Below are positions 20,288 through 31,300 of a DNA stretch of 64,000 bases, in pieces (the first letter of the stretch is position 1; each line of letters begins with the position of its first letter). The position numbers and the translations under genes were made by a program. Source of the DNA: Rhodococcus yunnanensis NBRC 103083. GTDB lineage: Bacteria; Actinomycetota; Actinomycetes; Mycobacteriales; Mycobacteriaceae. Below the pieces are notes generated by a model that did not search any database, was not told where the DNA came from, and saw only the letters and a program-made list of their open reading frames with translations. The stretch lies in assembly GCF_001895005.1 (NCBI RefSeq), contig NZ_BCXH01000015.1:1-64000 (forward strand). Reading direction: 5' to 3'.

Positions 20288-23200
20288 ATGGCAGACCATG
20301 AGATCGATGCCGAAAAGGCGACAGTGACCTCGACCGACGGTGGCGAGATGACGGTTGCTCAGCTTCGCGAGTGGCTCCGCAACTGGGTTGCCGACGCGAC
20401 CGGGCAGTCGGTCGATCTGATCTCCGACGACCGGCCGATGGAGGAGTTCGGGCTGTCCTCTCGCGACGCTGTGGCGTTGAGCGGAGAGATCGAAGAGCTG
20501 GTCGGAGTGACTCTGACAGCTACGGTCGTCTACCAGCACCCGACCATCGCGTCGCTGGCGACCATCATCATCGAGGGCGAACCCGAGACCGAGGACTCGG
20601 TCGACGACTCCTTCTACACCCGTGGTCTCCAGGCCGGCGAGTCGCACGACATCGCCATCGTCGGAGTCTCGACGCGTTTCCCCGGCGCAGGCACGACGCC
20701 GGAGCAGATGTGGGCGCTGCTGAGCGAGGGACGCGACGGCATCACCGACCTACCCGAGGGGCGCTGGGAGGAGTTCACCTCCGATCCCGCCATCAAGGCC
20801 GCCGTCGATGCGACCGTCACCAAGGGCGGCTACCTGGACGACGTCAAGACCTTCGATGCCGAGTTCTTCGCCATGTCGCCCAACGAGGTCGTCAATGTCG
20901 ATCCGCAGCAGCGGTTGGCACTGGAACTGACCTGGGAGGCTCTGGAGCACGCCCGGATTCCGGCCAGCTCGGTCAAGGGCTCGCAGGTGGGCGTCTTCAT
21001 CGGCAGCTCGTCCAACGATTACCAGCTGCTCGCGGTCAGCGACCCGAACGCGCATCCCTACGCACTGACCGGAACGTCGACGGCCATCGTCGCCAACCGT
21101 GTCTCGTACTTCTACGACTTCCGAGGCCCGTCCATCGCCGTCGACACGGCGTGCTCGTCATCGCTGGTCGCGGTACACCAGGCGGTGCGCAGCCTGCGTT
21201 CCGGCGAGACCGATCTCGCGGTCGCAGGTGGCGTCAACATGCTGCTCGCGCCGCCGATCACCGTCGGCTTCGGTCAGACGGGTGTTCTCGCGCCCGACGG
21301 CAAGATCAAGGCGTTCTCGTCCGACGCGAACGGCATGATCCGCTCCGAGGGCGGCGGTCTCGTCGTGCTCAAGCGGCTGGAGGACGCCGAACGTGACGGC
21401 GACGACATCCTGGCCGTCGTCGCCGGATCGGCCGTCAATCAGGACGGACGGTCCAACGGGCTGCTCGCGCCCAACCCGGACGCGCAGGCCGAGGCCCTGC
21501 GGTCCGCATACCGCGACGCGGGTATCGCACCGTCCGGTGTCGATTACATCGAAGCGCACGGCACGGGTACCATCCTCGGCGATCCCATCGAGGCCGACGC
21601 ACTGGGACGCGTCGTCGGCCGCGGGCGCGACGACGACAAGCCCGCACTCCTGGGATCGGCCAAGACCAACTTCGGTCACCTCGAATCTGCAGCCGGCGCA
21701 GCAGGTTTGATCAAGATCGTCCTCGCGATGCAGCAGAATCGTCTGCCTGCGTCGTTGAACTACGTCGGACCCAACCCGTACATCGACTTCGACAAGGCAC
21801 ATCTGAAGGTCATCCCCGAGGGCGCCGAATGGCCGCGCTACACGGGCAAGGCCATCGCGGGTGTCTCCGGGTTCGGCTTCGGCGGCACCAACGCGCACGT
21901 CGTCGTCCGCGAGTACATCGCGAACGAACCCGTCGAAGGCTTCGACGCGCAGTCGGTCGATCCGGAAGCCGTTCTCGTGGAGGGCGTTTCGGAGGTAGTA
22001 GAGCCGGACGCGCCCCAGACTGTGATTGTTTCGGCGCCCGAGGAGGTGCCGGTCGTTCCGGCGTCCGAGGATGCCGAGCCGCAGACCGTTGTGCTGGCGG
22101 TGTCGGCGGCGCTTCCGTCGAGGCGCAAGCGTGCGGCCTCGGATCTTGCCGACTGGCTCGAGACCGAGGTGGGCAGCAACACACCCATCGCAGATGTCGG
22201 TCGTGCGCTGGCCAAGCGCAACCATGGCCGTTCGCGCGCAGTGGTTCTCGCGGCCACGACCGCCGAAGCGATCACCGGACTGCGTGCCATCGCCGCGGGC
22301 AAGCCGGGAGCCGGTGTGTTCTCGGCGGATTCGCCCGCGTCGAACGGCGCGGTGTGGGTGTTCTCCGGGTTCGGTTCGCAGCATCGCAAGATGGCAGCGA
22401 CGCTGTACCGCACCAACACGGTCTTCGCTGCGGCGCTCGACGAGGTCGACGAACTGCTCGTCGACGAGGCCGGGTACTCCATCAAGGAGATCGTGCTCGA
22501 CGATTCGCAGACATACGAGTTCGAGAATTCGCAGGTCGCGATCTTCGTCATCCAGGTCGCCTTGGCGGCAACGTTGCGCGCGCACGGCGCCGAGCCCAGC
22601 GCCGTCATCGGACATTCGATGGGCGAGGTCGCCGCGGCATACGTTGCGGGTGGCCTGAACCTCGAAGACGCAGTACGCATCATCTACGCACGCTCGCGGC
22701 TGCTCGCCGAGGGTCAGGACGGCCTCGGTGCCGCGTCGCAGGGCGCGATGGCGCTCGTCGAGTACACCCCGGAAGAGGTCACCGCTCTCACCGACCAATT
22801 CCCCGACGTCGAGCCGTGCGTGTACGCCGCACCCACCCACACCACCGTGGGCGGCCCGCGTGCGCAGGTCGAAGAACTCGTGAAATTGGCCGAGGCCGCA
22901 GAGAAGATGGCGCGAATCCTCGACGTGAAGGGCGCAGGCCACACCGCAGCGGTCGATCCTCTGCTCGGTGAACTGGCCGCCGAGTTGGCCGGTATCGAAC
23001 CGGGCAAGCTCACGGCGGGCGTGTACTCGTCGGTGGATCTGCAGGCGCACTACCGCGCAGGTCACGCCCCGATTCACGGCGTCGACTACTGGACCAAGGG
23101 CATGCGCCACCCGGTGTACTTCACCCAGGCCGTCAACGTGGCGGTCGGAGACGGCTACACCACGTTCGTCGAACTCGCGCCCAACCCCGTCGCTCTCATG

Positions 23201-25393
23201 TCCGTCGCCGCGACGGCATGGGCTGCCGGAGTTGCTGATTCGACGCTGATCCCGACGCTCAAGCGCAAGGAAGACGAGTCGGAGACGTTCCTGGCTGCGC
23301 TCGCGCAACTGTACGTCCACGGGCATGCCCTCGATCTCACCACTCTGTTCGGTGAGGGCGGCTACGCGGCAATTCCTCGAACGGCTTACCTGCGCAAGAA
23401 GTTCTGGCTCGATACGCGGGTCAACTCCAGCGGCGGTGGGCGGATCCCCGGTTCGCGTGTTGCATTGCCGGACGGTCGGCATGTCTGGGAGGTACAGGCC
23501 TCGGCCGTGGACTCTCTCGAAGCTCTTGTCAAAGCTGCTGCAGCGCAGGTCTTCTCCGGCGTCGAGATCGGCGCATCGGTGACTCACGTTGCAGTTCCCA
23601 CTGCCGGCACGTTGGTGACGACGCTGACCTCGCACCTCGGCGGCGCGTCGGTTCAGGTTCATTCGCACTCCGGATCGACGTTCACGTTGGTGCACGAGGC
23701 AGTCGTCACTTCCGGGGAGGCGTTGCCGGAGCCGGTTGTCGCTGCGGAGTCGCCGTCGCAGGAGCGGAGCCTGCGGAGCATGACGGGTGACCGGATAGGT
23801 TCGGAAGAGTTGCCGGAGGTAGTCGAGACGTTCGGTGACCGGTGGGATCCCGAAGGCACTCAGAAGCTGGAGGATCGCCTGGCGATCATCGTCGCCGAGT
23901 CCATGGGCTACGCACCGGAGGATCTGCCTCCCGAGATTCCGCTGATCGAGCTCGGTCTGGATTCGCTGAGCGCCGTGCGGATCAAGAATCGGGTCGAATA
24001 CGAATTCGACATCCCGACAGTGCAATTGCAGGCAGTGCGCGATGCGAGCTTGCTCGAGGTGGAGAAGTATCTCCGCTACGCCCTGGAGAACCGCGACGAG
24101 GTGCAGGCACTCGCGGACAAGCAGGCGGCCGAGAAGGAAGCAGAGCAGGCCGCCGAGGCTGCTGCCGAGGGTGTTGCTTCGGAGTCCGCGCCTGCTGTGG
24201 AGGCTGCTGCCGTCGAGCAGGCTGTTGTCGCTGCGCCGAGCGCCGAGTCGCAGCCGGCACCCGCGACCGCCGCGCCTGCGGTGGACAACCGCGAAGCGTT
24301 CGCAGAGGCGGCAGGGTCGGATGTTCCACCGCGCGACAATGCCGAGCGGCTGACGTTCGCCACATGGGCAGTCGTGACGAAGGAATCGGCCAAGGGCATC
24401 TTCAACACCCTGCCGATTCTCGACGACGAGACTGCCGAGAAGCTGGCGGCACGGTTGACCGAGCGTGCGGGCGGCGAGATCACCTTCGACGACGTGCTGG
24501 ATTCGGAGACCATCGAGCAACTCGCCGAGAAGGTCCGTCCGCACCTCGAGGACGGTGAAATCGACGGAGTGGTTCGCAATCTGCGTCCCCGCCCCGAGGG
24601 CTCTTCTGCCACACCGGTATTCGCGTTCCACTCGGCCGGAAGTTCGACGGTTGCGTACGAGCCGCTTCTGCGGAAGCTGCCCGCGGGCACACCGATGTAC
24701 GGGCTCGAGCGCGTCGAGGGTCCGATTTCCGTTCGCGCAGCCGAGTACGTGCCGTTGATCAAGGCGATTCAGCCCGAGGGACCGTATGTCTTCGTCGGCT
24801 GGTCGCTCGGCGGGATCCTGGCGTACGAGGTCGCGCGGCAGCTGGAAGAGCAGGGCATCGAGGTCGCGTACGTCGGCCTTCTCGACACGGTGATGCCCGG
24901 GCGCGAGATACCGGACACCAAGGACGAGGTCCGTCGGCGTTGGGAGCGGTACGCGGCGTTCGCGAAGAAGACATACGACGTCGACTACCCGATCCCTTAC
25001 GACAAGCTCGTGGACGCCGACGACGACGGGCAGATTCGTATCATCACCGACCTCGTCAAGTTGAGCGGCGCCAAGATCCCAGGCGGCATCATCGAGCATC
25101 AGCGCACGTCGTGGCTCGACAATCGGGCCATCCAGACTGCGGAGCTGAAGCCGTACGGCGGTCACGTGACGCTGTACCTCGCCGACAAGTATCACGACGA
25201 CGCGATCGCACTCGAACCTGCATACGCCACCCGTGAGCCGCACGGCGGCTGGGCGCCCGTGGTGAAAGATCTGGAGATCGTGCAGATCGGAGGCGACCAT
25301 CTCGCCGTCGTCGACGAGCCGTACATTGGACGAATTGCGGCACATATGACGAAGAAGCTCGCTGAGATCGATTCGCTGAGAACCGGAGCCTGA
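20288..25393 (+). CDS. pks13: Polyketide synthase Pks13 (mycolate condensation)
   Basis: Pks13 condenses the meromycolyl chain with the carboxylated alpha-chain to give the beta-keto mycolate precursor. It has 1701 residues. Domains in order: N-terminal ACP with Ser58 (GLSSRDAV), ketosynthase with Cys289 (DTACSSSL) and the EAHGTGT and KTNFGHL histidines, acyltransferase with Ser777 (IGHSMGEV), C-terminal ACP with Ser1226 (LGLDSLSAV), and thioesterase with Ser1506 (VGWSLGGI). All catalytic residues are present. The linker before the second ACP contains QERSLRSM, encoded by the same repeat core found in the amidase gene. Another linker is Ala/Glu-rich. accD4 follows after 3 bp. Confidence 0.98.
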   Translation: MADHEIDAEKATVTSTDGGEMTVAQLREWLRNWVADATGQSVDLISDDRPMEEFGLSSRDAVALSGEIEELVGVTLTATVVYQHPTIASLATIIIEGEPETEDSVDDSFYTRGLQAGESHDIAIVGVSTRFPGAGTTPEQMWALLSEGRDGITDLPEGRWEEFTSDPAIKAAVDATVTKGGYLDDVKTFDAEFFAMSPNEVVNVDPQQRLALELTWEALEHARIPASSVKGSQVGVFIGSSSNDYQLLAVSDPNAHPYALTGTSTAIVANRVSYFYDFRGPSIAVDTACSSSLVAVHQAVRSLRSGETDLAVAGGVNMLLAPPITVGFGQTGVLAPDGKIKAFSSDANGMIRSEGGGLVVLKRLEDAERDGDDILAVVAGSAVNQDGRSNGLLAPNPDAQAEALRSAYRDAGIAPSGVDYIEAHGTGTILGDPIEADALGRVVGRGRDDDKPALLGSAKTNFGHLESAAGAAGLIKIVLAMQQNRLPASLNYVGPNPYIDFDKAHLKVIPEGAEWPRYTGKAIAGVSGFGFGGTNAHVVVREYIANEPVEGFDAQSVDPEAVLVEGVSEVVEPDAPQTVIVSAPEEVPVVPASEDAEPQTVVLAVSAALPSRRKRAASDLADWLETEVGSNTPIADVGRALAKRNHGRSRAVVLAATTAEAITGLRAIAAGKPGAGVFSADSPASNGAVWVFSGFGSQHRKMAATLYRTNTVFAAALDEVDELLVDEAGYSIKEIVLDDSQTYEFENSQVAIFVIQVALAATLRAHGAEPSAVIGHSMGEVAAAYVAGGLNLEDAVRIIYARSRLLAEGQDGLGAASQGAMALVEYTPEEVTALTDQFPDVEPCVYAAPTHTTVGGPRAQVEELVKLAEAAEKMARILDVKGAGHTAAVDPLLGELAAELAGIEPGKLTAGVYSSVDLQAHYRAGHAPIHGVDYWTKGMRHPVYFTQAVNVAVGDGYTTFVELAPNPVALMSVAATAWAAGVADSTLIPTLKRKEDESETFLAALAQLYVHGHALDLTTLFGEGGYAAIPRTAYLRKKFWLDTRVNSSGGGRIPGSRVALPDGRHVWEVQASAVDSLEALVKAAAAQVFSGVEIGASVTHVAVPTAGTLVTTLTSHLGGASVQVHSHSGSTFTLVHEAVVTSGEALPEPVVAAESPSQERSLRSMTGDRIGSEELPEVVETFGDRWDPEGTQKLEDRLAIIVAESMGYAPEDLPPEIPLIELGLDSLSAVRIKNRVEYEFDIPTVQLQAVRDASLLEVEKYLRYALENRDEVQALADKQAAEKEAEQAAEAAAEGVASESAPAVEAAAVEQAVVAAPSAESQPAPATAAPAVDNREAFAEAAGSDVPPRDNAERLTFATWAVVTKESAKGIFNTLPILDDETAEKLAARLTERAGGEITFDDVLDSETIEQLAEKVRPHLEDGEIDGVVRNLRPRPEGSSATPVFAFHSAGSSTVAYEPLLRKLPAGTPMYGLERVEGPISVRAAEYVPLIKAIQPEGPYVFVGWSLGGILAYEVARQLEEQGIEVAYVGLLDTVMPGREIPDTKDEVRRRWERYAAFAKKTYDVDYPIPYDKLVDADDDGQIRIITDLVKLSGAKIPGGIIEHQRTSWLDNRAIQTAELKPYGGHVTLYLADKYHDDAIALEPAYATREPHGGWAPVVKDLEIVQIGGDHLAVVDEPYIGRIAAHMTKKLAEIDSLRTGA
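23759..23785. repeat. Repeat core GGAGCGGAGCCTGCGGAG inside pks13 linker
   Basis: A single copy of the core seen three times in the amidase gene is placed in the linker before the C-terminal ACP. Here it is read as QERSLRS, a different frame and strand from the amidase copies. Confidence 0.75.
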
Positions 25394-25396
25394 ATC

Positions 25397-26941
25397 TTGA
25401 CTGGTACCACCGCGGAAAAGTTGGCCGAGCTGCGCGCCAACCTCGAACTTGCCAAGGAACCGGCAGGTGAGATCGGTATCGCCAAGCGGGCGAAGAAGGG
25501 CATTCCCAGTGCCCGCGAACGTATCGACATGCTGCTCGATTCAGGCAGCTTCGTCGAGATCGGCGCACTGGTCAAGGCTCCGAACGACCCATCGGCCCTG
25601 TACAGCGATGGCGTGGTCACCGGCCACGGCACCGTCGACGGCCGTCCGGTCGCAGTGTTCTCACACGACCAGACCGTGTTCGGCGGCACCGTCGGCGAGA
25701 TGTTCGGCCGCAAGGTCGCCGGGTTGATGGACTTCGCCATCAAGGTCGGCTGCCCGGTCATCGGCATCAACGACTCCGGCGGCGCTCGCGTGCAGGACGC
25801 CGTGACCTCGCTTGCCTGGTACGCCGAACTCGGCCGTCGCCACGAACCGCTGTCCGGTCTGTGTCCGCAGATTTCGGTGATCCTCGGCAAGTGTGCAGGC
25901 GGTGCCGTCTACGCGCCGATCAACACCGACATCGTGGTCGCCACCGAAGAGGCGTACATGTTCGTCACCGGCCCGGACATCATCAAGTCGGTCACCGGCG
26001 AGGACGTCAGCCTCGACGAGCTCGGCAGCGCACGCAAGCAAGCCCAGTACGGCAACGTTCACCACGTCGCAGCAGACGAGAAATCTGCATTCGAGTGGGT
26101 ACGCAACTACCTCAGCTACATGCCGTCGAGCTGTCAGGAAGATCCGCCGGTCGTGAACCCAGGGCTCGAACCCGAGGTCACCGACTCGGATCTGTTGTTG
26201 GACAAGATCATGCCCGACGCCGACAATGCCGGTTACGACATGCACGACATCATTCTGCGTCTGTTCGACGACGGCGAATTCCACGAACTGTCCTCGGAGA
26301 TCGCGCCGAATGTCATCACCGGATTGACTCGCGTCGACGGCAGATCGGTGGGTGTCGTCGCCAATCAGCCGATGTATCTTTCGGGTGCACTCGACGCCGA
26401 CAGCGCCGACAAGGCAGCACGTTTCGTGCGCATCTGCGACGCGTACAACATTCCGCTCGTGTTTCTCGTCGACACTCCAGGCTTTCTTCCCGGCGTCGAT
26501 CAGGAGAAAGTCGGCGTCATCAAACGCGGCGGCCGATTCCTGTTCTCCTACATCGAAGCGTCCGTCCCCAAGGTCACCGTCGTGGTCCGCAAGGCATACG
26601 GCGGCGGGTACGCGGTCATGGGTTGCAAGCAGCTCGGAGCCGACATCAACCTTGCCTGGCCGACGGCTCGCATCGCCGTCATGGGCGCCGAGGGTGCCGT
26701 CAACATCATCGGCCGTAAGCAACTCGCCGCCGCAGGCGAGAATGCTCCCGCGGTCCGTCAGCAGCTCATCAACTTCTACAACGAGCACGTGGCCACCCCC
26801 TGGGTCGCGGCCGAGCGAGGCTACATCGACGCCGTCATCGAGCCGTCGAGCACACGCTTGGAACTCCGTAAGGCCCTGAAGATCCTGAAGGACAAAGAGG
26901 TCTTCAAGAATCCCCGCAAGCACCACCTGTTTCCGATCTAG
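25397..26941 (+). CDS. accD4: Acyl-CoA carboxylase beta subunit AccD4
   Basis: AccD4 is the carboxyltransferase subunit that, with AccA3 and AccD5/AccE5 encoded elsewhere, carboxylates the long acyl-CoA used as extender by Pks13. It has 514 residues, near M. tuberculosis AccD4 (522). The N-terminal half has [16 protein letters not shown] and [10 protein letters not shown], and the C-terminal half has [13 protein letters not shown] and [13 protein letters not shown], which form the two crotonase-like oxyanion regions. The start is a TTG three bases after the pks13 stop. Its position completes the fadD32-pks13-accD4 unit. Confidence 0.96.
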   Translation: MTGTTAEKLAELRANLELAKEPAGEIGIAKRAKKGIPSARERIDMLLDSGSFVEIGALVKAPNDPSALYSDGVVTGHGTVDGRPVAVFSHDQTVFGGTVGEMFGRKVAGLMDFAIKVGCPVIGINDSGGARVQDAVTSLAWYAELGRRHEPLSGLCPQISVILGKCAGGAVYAPINTDIVVATEEAYMFVTGPDIIKSVTGEDVSLDELGSARKQAQYGNVHHVAADEKSAFEWVRNYLSYMPSSCQEDPPVVNPGLEPEVTDSDLLLDKIMPDADNAGYDMHDIILRLFDDGEFHELSSEIAPNVITGLTRVDGRSVGVVANQPMYLSGALDADSADKAARFVRICDAYNIPLVFLVDTPGFLPGVDQEKVGVIKRGGRFLFSYIEASVPKVTVVVRKAYGGGYAVMGCKQLGADINLAWPTARIAVMGAEGAVNIIGRKQLAAAGENAPAVRQQLINFYNEHVATPWVAAERGYIDAVIEPSSTRLELRKALKILKDKEVFKNPRKHHLFPI

Positions 26942-26980
26942 CCGTCCCGCCCCCACCCACCGCCCCGACGCCCGCCCCGT

Positions 26981-27037
26981 GATCGCTTGAATGGTCCATT
27001 CATACGATCAGATAGCTTGAGCGCGCCATTCAAGCAG
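26981..27037 (+). repeat. 57-bp palindrome-rich repeat, copy 1
   Basis: It contains the perfect odd palindrome TGAATGGTCCATTCA. It is matched with about five differences by the inverted copy at 28155-28211. Related copies lie inside aftA (38015-38069 and 38111-38166). The stop codon of the adjacent AbiEi-like gene falls inside this copy. Confidence 0.85.
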
Positions 27038-27980
27038 GGCCGAGGTGCAAGTTCGGGCGCGGACGGGCAAGGGCGCGTTGGTATCCGGCATGCAGGTCGG
27101 CCAGCACGCGGGACGAATCGTCTCTGATCTGCTGCGGCAGATGCGCGACGATGATGACACCTGCACGTTCCATCTCTGCTCGACGCGCCATGGTCTTGGC
27201 GTGGTCGGCCGGGCTCAGGTGATAGGCGAACGAATCGATTTGCCAGCCGAGTGCGACGGCGTCGATCCAACCGTCGGGTCGGCCCAGGAACGTGCCGTCG
27301 GGCCCGAAGATGTCTCGGTTGTGAACCATCTTCGGTAGTTTCGAACTCGCGTACAGCCTCTGCGCCCGTGCCTCGGCGACGGAATGTGCGTCGTCGGCGA
27401 GTTGCCGTGCGGCAGCCCACGCGGCGGCGCCGTGACGGCGGGGTCCGTCGGTGAGTTCACGGACGATTCCGTCCAGATCTGTCGAGCCGCGCTGAATCGC
27501 CTCCGCGAACATTCGAAGATTGGTGTCGACGCTGCGTGTCGCGCGGGCCGCGTCGACGAGCGCTCGTGGAATGGGCGCGACCGACAAGCGGCCGCGTAGT
27601 TCCGGCTCCGGAAGCCGCGTGGTCCGTTCGACCCGTACGAAGGACGTCGATGCCCGACGCATCGTGGCCGGAACGAGAATGTGCACGTCGCTGCCGACCC
27701 GATCGAATCCGTGCTTGGTCAGTGCGGCGCCTCCGGTCAGCACGCTGTTCTCGCCTCCGTACAGTTGCGCTGCCGAAAGTTGTTGCAGAAGAGAGGGATT
27801 ACCGTTCTGAAGGAGAACGACCGCCGGAAGTATCGAACGCCATTTGCCGTCCGGTCCTGTTCGGGCGGTGATCGACCCGTCGGACACACCACATTCCCTC
27901 AGCGCCTGACGGGTGATGACCCCGTTCAGTGATGCCCCATCGAGTATCTGCCGTTCCGTCGCCCAGAGTCCACGTTTCAT
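27030..27980 (-). CDS. AbiEi-antitoxin-like / DUF559-like protein
   Basis: This 316-residue protein belongs to a common actinobacterial family. It has an N-terminal winged-helix region similar to AbiEi antitoxins (LNGVITRQALRECGVSDGSITART) and a C-terminal restriction-endonuclease-like fold region (GRPDGWIDAVALGWQIDSFAYH ... VIIVAHLPQQI). Cytoplasmic. The specific role is unknown, and no AbiEii-type toxin gene is adjacent. The gene stands alone between accD4 and emb, flanked by 57-bp inverted repeats, and is absent from this place in the M. tuberculosis order. It may be a mobile or recombining cassette; the repeats alone could also explain the pattern. Confidence 0.7.
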   Translation of the reverse strand: MKRGLWATERQILDGASLNGVITRQALRECGVSDGSITARTGPDGKWRSILPAVVLLQNGNPSLLQQLSAAQLYGGENSVLTGGAALTKHGFDRVGSDVHILVPATMRRASTSFVRVERTTRLPEPELRGRLSVAPIPRALVDAARATRSVDTNLRMFAEAIQRGSTDLDGIVRELTDGPRRHGAAAWAAARQLADDAHSVAEARAQRLYASSKLPKMVHNRDIFGPDGTFLGRPDGWIDAVALGWQIDSFAYHLSPADHAKTMARRAEMERAGVIIVAHLPQQIRDDSSRVLADLHAGYQRALARPRPNLHLGPA

Positions 27981-28154
27981 GACGGCAGAATTGCATCCGC
28001 GACGCCGTCGGCCGATCGTGCGACCAGCGCGAACGTTCTTCCCTGTGCATGGATGTCGAGGCTGTGGACAACGCTATGGATTCGGGGTCGACGAGCCGGG
28101 CGTTGTCGTAGGAATCTGCTAGGCGTGTCAGCCCCGCGCTGCCCGCTAGGACTG

Positions 28155-28211
28155 CTGCTTGAATGTCGCCTTCAAGCCATCTGATCGTATGAATGGACCA
28201 TTCAAGCGATC
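28155..28211 (-). repeat. 57-bp palindrome-rich repeat, copy 2 (inverted)
   Basis: This is the reverse complement of the repeat at 26981-27037, with about five mismatches near one end. With copy 1 it brackets the AbiEi-like gene. The rest of the 324-bp gap 27981-28304 has no gene. Confidence 0.85.
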
Positions 28212-28214
28212 ACA

Positions 28215-28291
28215 GGGCGGGCGGGGGACACGGGGCGGGCGGGGGATACGGGGCGGGCGGGGGATACGGGGCGGGCGGGGGACACGGGGTG
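28215..28291 (+). repeat. G-rich 18-bp tandem repeat
   Basis: Four consecutive 18-bp units of GGGCGGGCGGGGGAYACG start at 28215, 28233, 28251 and 28269. The plus strand has many G-runs and could form G-quadruplexes. It lies between the 57-bp repeat and the emb stop codon. Confidence 0.85.
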
Positions 28292-28304
28292 GGGAGGCAG
28301 GGGC

Positions 28305-31300
28305 CTACTTGTCGAACACGCGCAGGTTTCCGGGGGTCCAGAAGCCCGAGCGCGTGACCTCCGAGGTCTCGATGGTCGCGGGGACGGCCTGGGGGTAGTA
28401 CGGGTCGTAGCGTTCGAGGGAGCCCCAGTCGCGGGCCCAGTCGCGGTCGAGGTAGGTCGGGACGGTCACCGGCTTGGCGAGGAGTTCGCTCCAGCCGAGG
28501 GGGCCGCCGTTGTCGCCGGACTGCCAGGTGTCGGTGGAACTGACGGCCAGGGGACGGTCGGGGAGGATGCGGTAGCCGGGAACTTCGGCGACACCGTACT
28601 GGTGGTCGAAGGGTCGCTGGCACGGGAATTGGAGGCCGACAGCCCAGTCCAGCAGTACGGGTTGCTCACTGCCGATGGCGGAGTCGAGTGTCTCGAGCTG
28701 CGGGACGCGGGGCGGGGTGAACGCGAACCATTGGTCGCCGGTGAGGTTGGGGTCGTTGGCGACGATGCGTACGGCGTCGGCGTCGCCGGGGAGATCGGCG
28801 ATCGGGATGCGCAGGTTCCGCCACGACGGCGCGGGGCCGATGTCGCGGGGCAGGTAGGTGCCCTTGACGTCGACTGTGCCGTCGGGCTGGCGGGTTCCGT
28901 ACTCGACGAGCAGCGACTGGCCGTAGGTCATGGCGCCGGTGTCGTCGTAGGACAGGATTCGGCCTGCCGCGGAGACGACGATGAGGGGTGCGGCATCCGA
29001 GCGTTCGGGCAGTGCGTACCAGCTCGATGTCGCCGACGCCGGTTCCTGGACGCCCGGCTGGTAGGAGCCGAGGACCGGGGTGGTGGCGGGGTCGAGTCCG
29101 AAGGGTAGTGCGGCGGTGGATCCGTTGACGCCGCGGTCGCCGATGCCGCCGCCGGTGCCGGAGCTCTGGCCTTCCTCGAAGGCTGGTCCGACGCTCTGCT
29201 GATCGGTATTGCCTTGTCCTGGTTTGACTTCCACTGCGTCGGCGCTGAGGTCGGTCGGGATGCCGTTGGGGGTGAAGTTGGATGGGCTCTCGCCGCCGAG
29301 TGGGCCGGTTTCGGGATCGAAGTCGGCGGGGATCGGGTCGAGAACGCCTGCGTTGGGGTTCGATTCGACGAGTACGTCGTTGGCGAGCCCGCAGGTGTTG
29401 CCGACGAGCGATTGAATGTTGGACCGCGCCAACGAGTATGCGGGGTACTGGGACACGGCGCCCTTGACGAGCGAGAGGACCTCGAACAGCACCATGAGTC
29501 CGGCGACGACGGTGAGCGGTGCGGCGGCGAACTTCTTGATCCGTCTGCCGCGTTCGGAGCCGGGACGCGGCTGAGGCGGTGCGTACCCTTCACGCAGGTA
29601 CTGCCAGGCGGCGAGTGCCAATACGAGGCCGAAGAGCACGAGGAACAGTGTGTTGGACTGGTTTCCGCTGAGCGAGACCGTCTTGTCGAACCACGGCACG
29701 CCGTAGCTGGAGACGTACCAGTAGCCGTTGATTCCCGAGAATGCCAGTGCCAGAACGAACATCAGGCCGGCGATGAATATCGTGCGGTTGCGCCGAGATC
29801 TCAGTGCGCTCGCCGAGATCGCCACGGCCGTGAGCGCGGCGAGGCTGCCCGCGATGCCGGCGTACGACCCGAAGTGGTGGGTCCACTTGGTCGGGTTGAA
29901 CATCATGAAGAAGATCGTTCCGAACACGACGCCGACGAGACGCCACGCGGGCCCGTTCGAAATTCCCGGAATTCGCCTGCGGCGCAACAGGACGAAGAGT
30001 GTCGTGAAGAGGCAGAGCAGCATCACCAGGAATGCGAACCGACGAGCCACCGAACCGTCGACCGTTTGGACGAACAGGTAGTAGTAGCGCAGGAAGTCCT
30101 GGTACCACTGCTCGTTCGGTCCGATGGCCGTTCGGACGCGAGTGGATTCCATGACCGTGGCGAAAGTCTGATCGGCGAAGACGACGACGAGAACGAGGAA
30201 TCCTGCGGCTGCGAGAGGCGCGAGGAGTGCCAGAGTTCCGACCTGGCGATGGCGTCGTACGACGATGCGCGCCATCGGCCTGGCGCCTGCGAGTAGCGCG
30301 GCCACACACATCAATCCGGTCGGTGCGGCGGCAAGGGTGAACGCTCCGATCAGGAGGGCCGTCGCGGCCGGGAGCAGGCGTCCGGTGGCGATGGCTCGTT
30401 CGATCGAGCACCACGTGAGCAGGGCGCCGAGCGCGACGATCGGCTCGGGGCGAAGACCGTTGTTGTACGGCAGCCAGAACGCGAGGAACACCAAGCCGCC
30501 GGTCCACAGTGCGACATTGGATTTGCGCACGGCCCGCCCGAGGCGGGGGACGACCTCGCGGCTGATGACCATCCAACACAGCACCCCGGCGATCAACGCC
30601 GGAAGTCTCATCCACGGGCTCGCGGTGGATATCTTCGCGAACACCGCGAGGACGTCGTAGTACCAGCCGAACGGGGCCTCGGGGACGCCGAACCAGCGGA
30701 AGTAGTTGGCCATGTAGCCGGACTTCTCGGCGGCCCTCGCCATCGTCAACAGATAACCGTCGTCGGAGGTGTTCGCGCCGACGAAGTGCCAGCCGACGAG
30801 AACTCCGACGACGGTGACGTCCACTCCGGTGAACTTCCACCAGTGCGAGGGGAAGAACCTGCGGTGGCCGCGTCCGTCGATGCCGTCGAGCCGGCCGAGT
30901 GCGCCCATCGCGAGGATCGTGCACACCACTGCCAGCACCATGGCGAGCAGTTTCAGGATCGTCGGGGTGGAGGAGAACCGCGAGTCGACGTCGATGGTGA
31001 CCGACAGCCCGGCCGGTGCCGCGCCTTCGAGGTCGGTGAACACACCGGCGACCTGCGGCCGTAGGTCACCGTCGAGACGGCCGGTGCGGGGGTTGCCCCG
31101 GTCGTCGGACAGGCCGGTGAACTCGGCGGAGGTGTAGTCGATGTTCGAGAAGATCTCGATGGACCCGCAACGCGCGCTCGCAACGTCCTCGCGTGGTGCC
31201 GACGCGACGACGACGTTGCGGTCGAGTACGTCGACCGAGCCCTCGCTCACGCGCACGAACAGGCTGTTCAGCGCGGCGCCTTCACCCTGTGACGGGGCGG

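Noticed and set aside
21158..25345. Open frame of 1395 codons antisense to pks13
   Set aside because: It is the complement shadow of a high-GC coding frame. Composition is Arg/Asp/Val/Gly-rich with no domain, and pks13 has every expected motif.
27030..27980. Complete AbiE toxin-antitoxin pair
   Set aside because: Only an AbiEi-like N-terminus is present. No nucleotidyltransferase (AbiEii) gene lies next to it.
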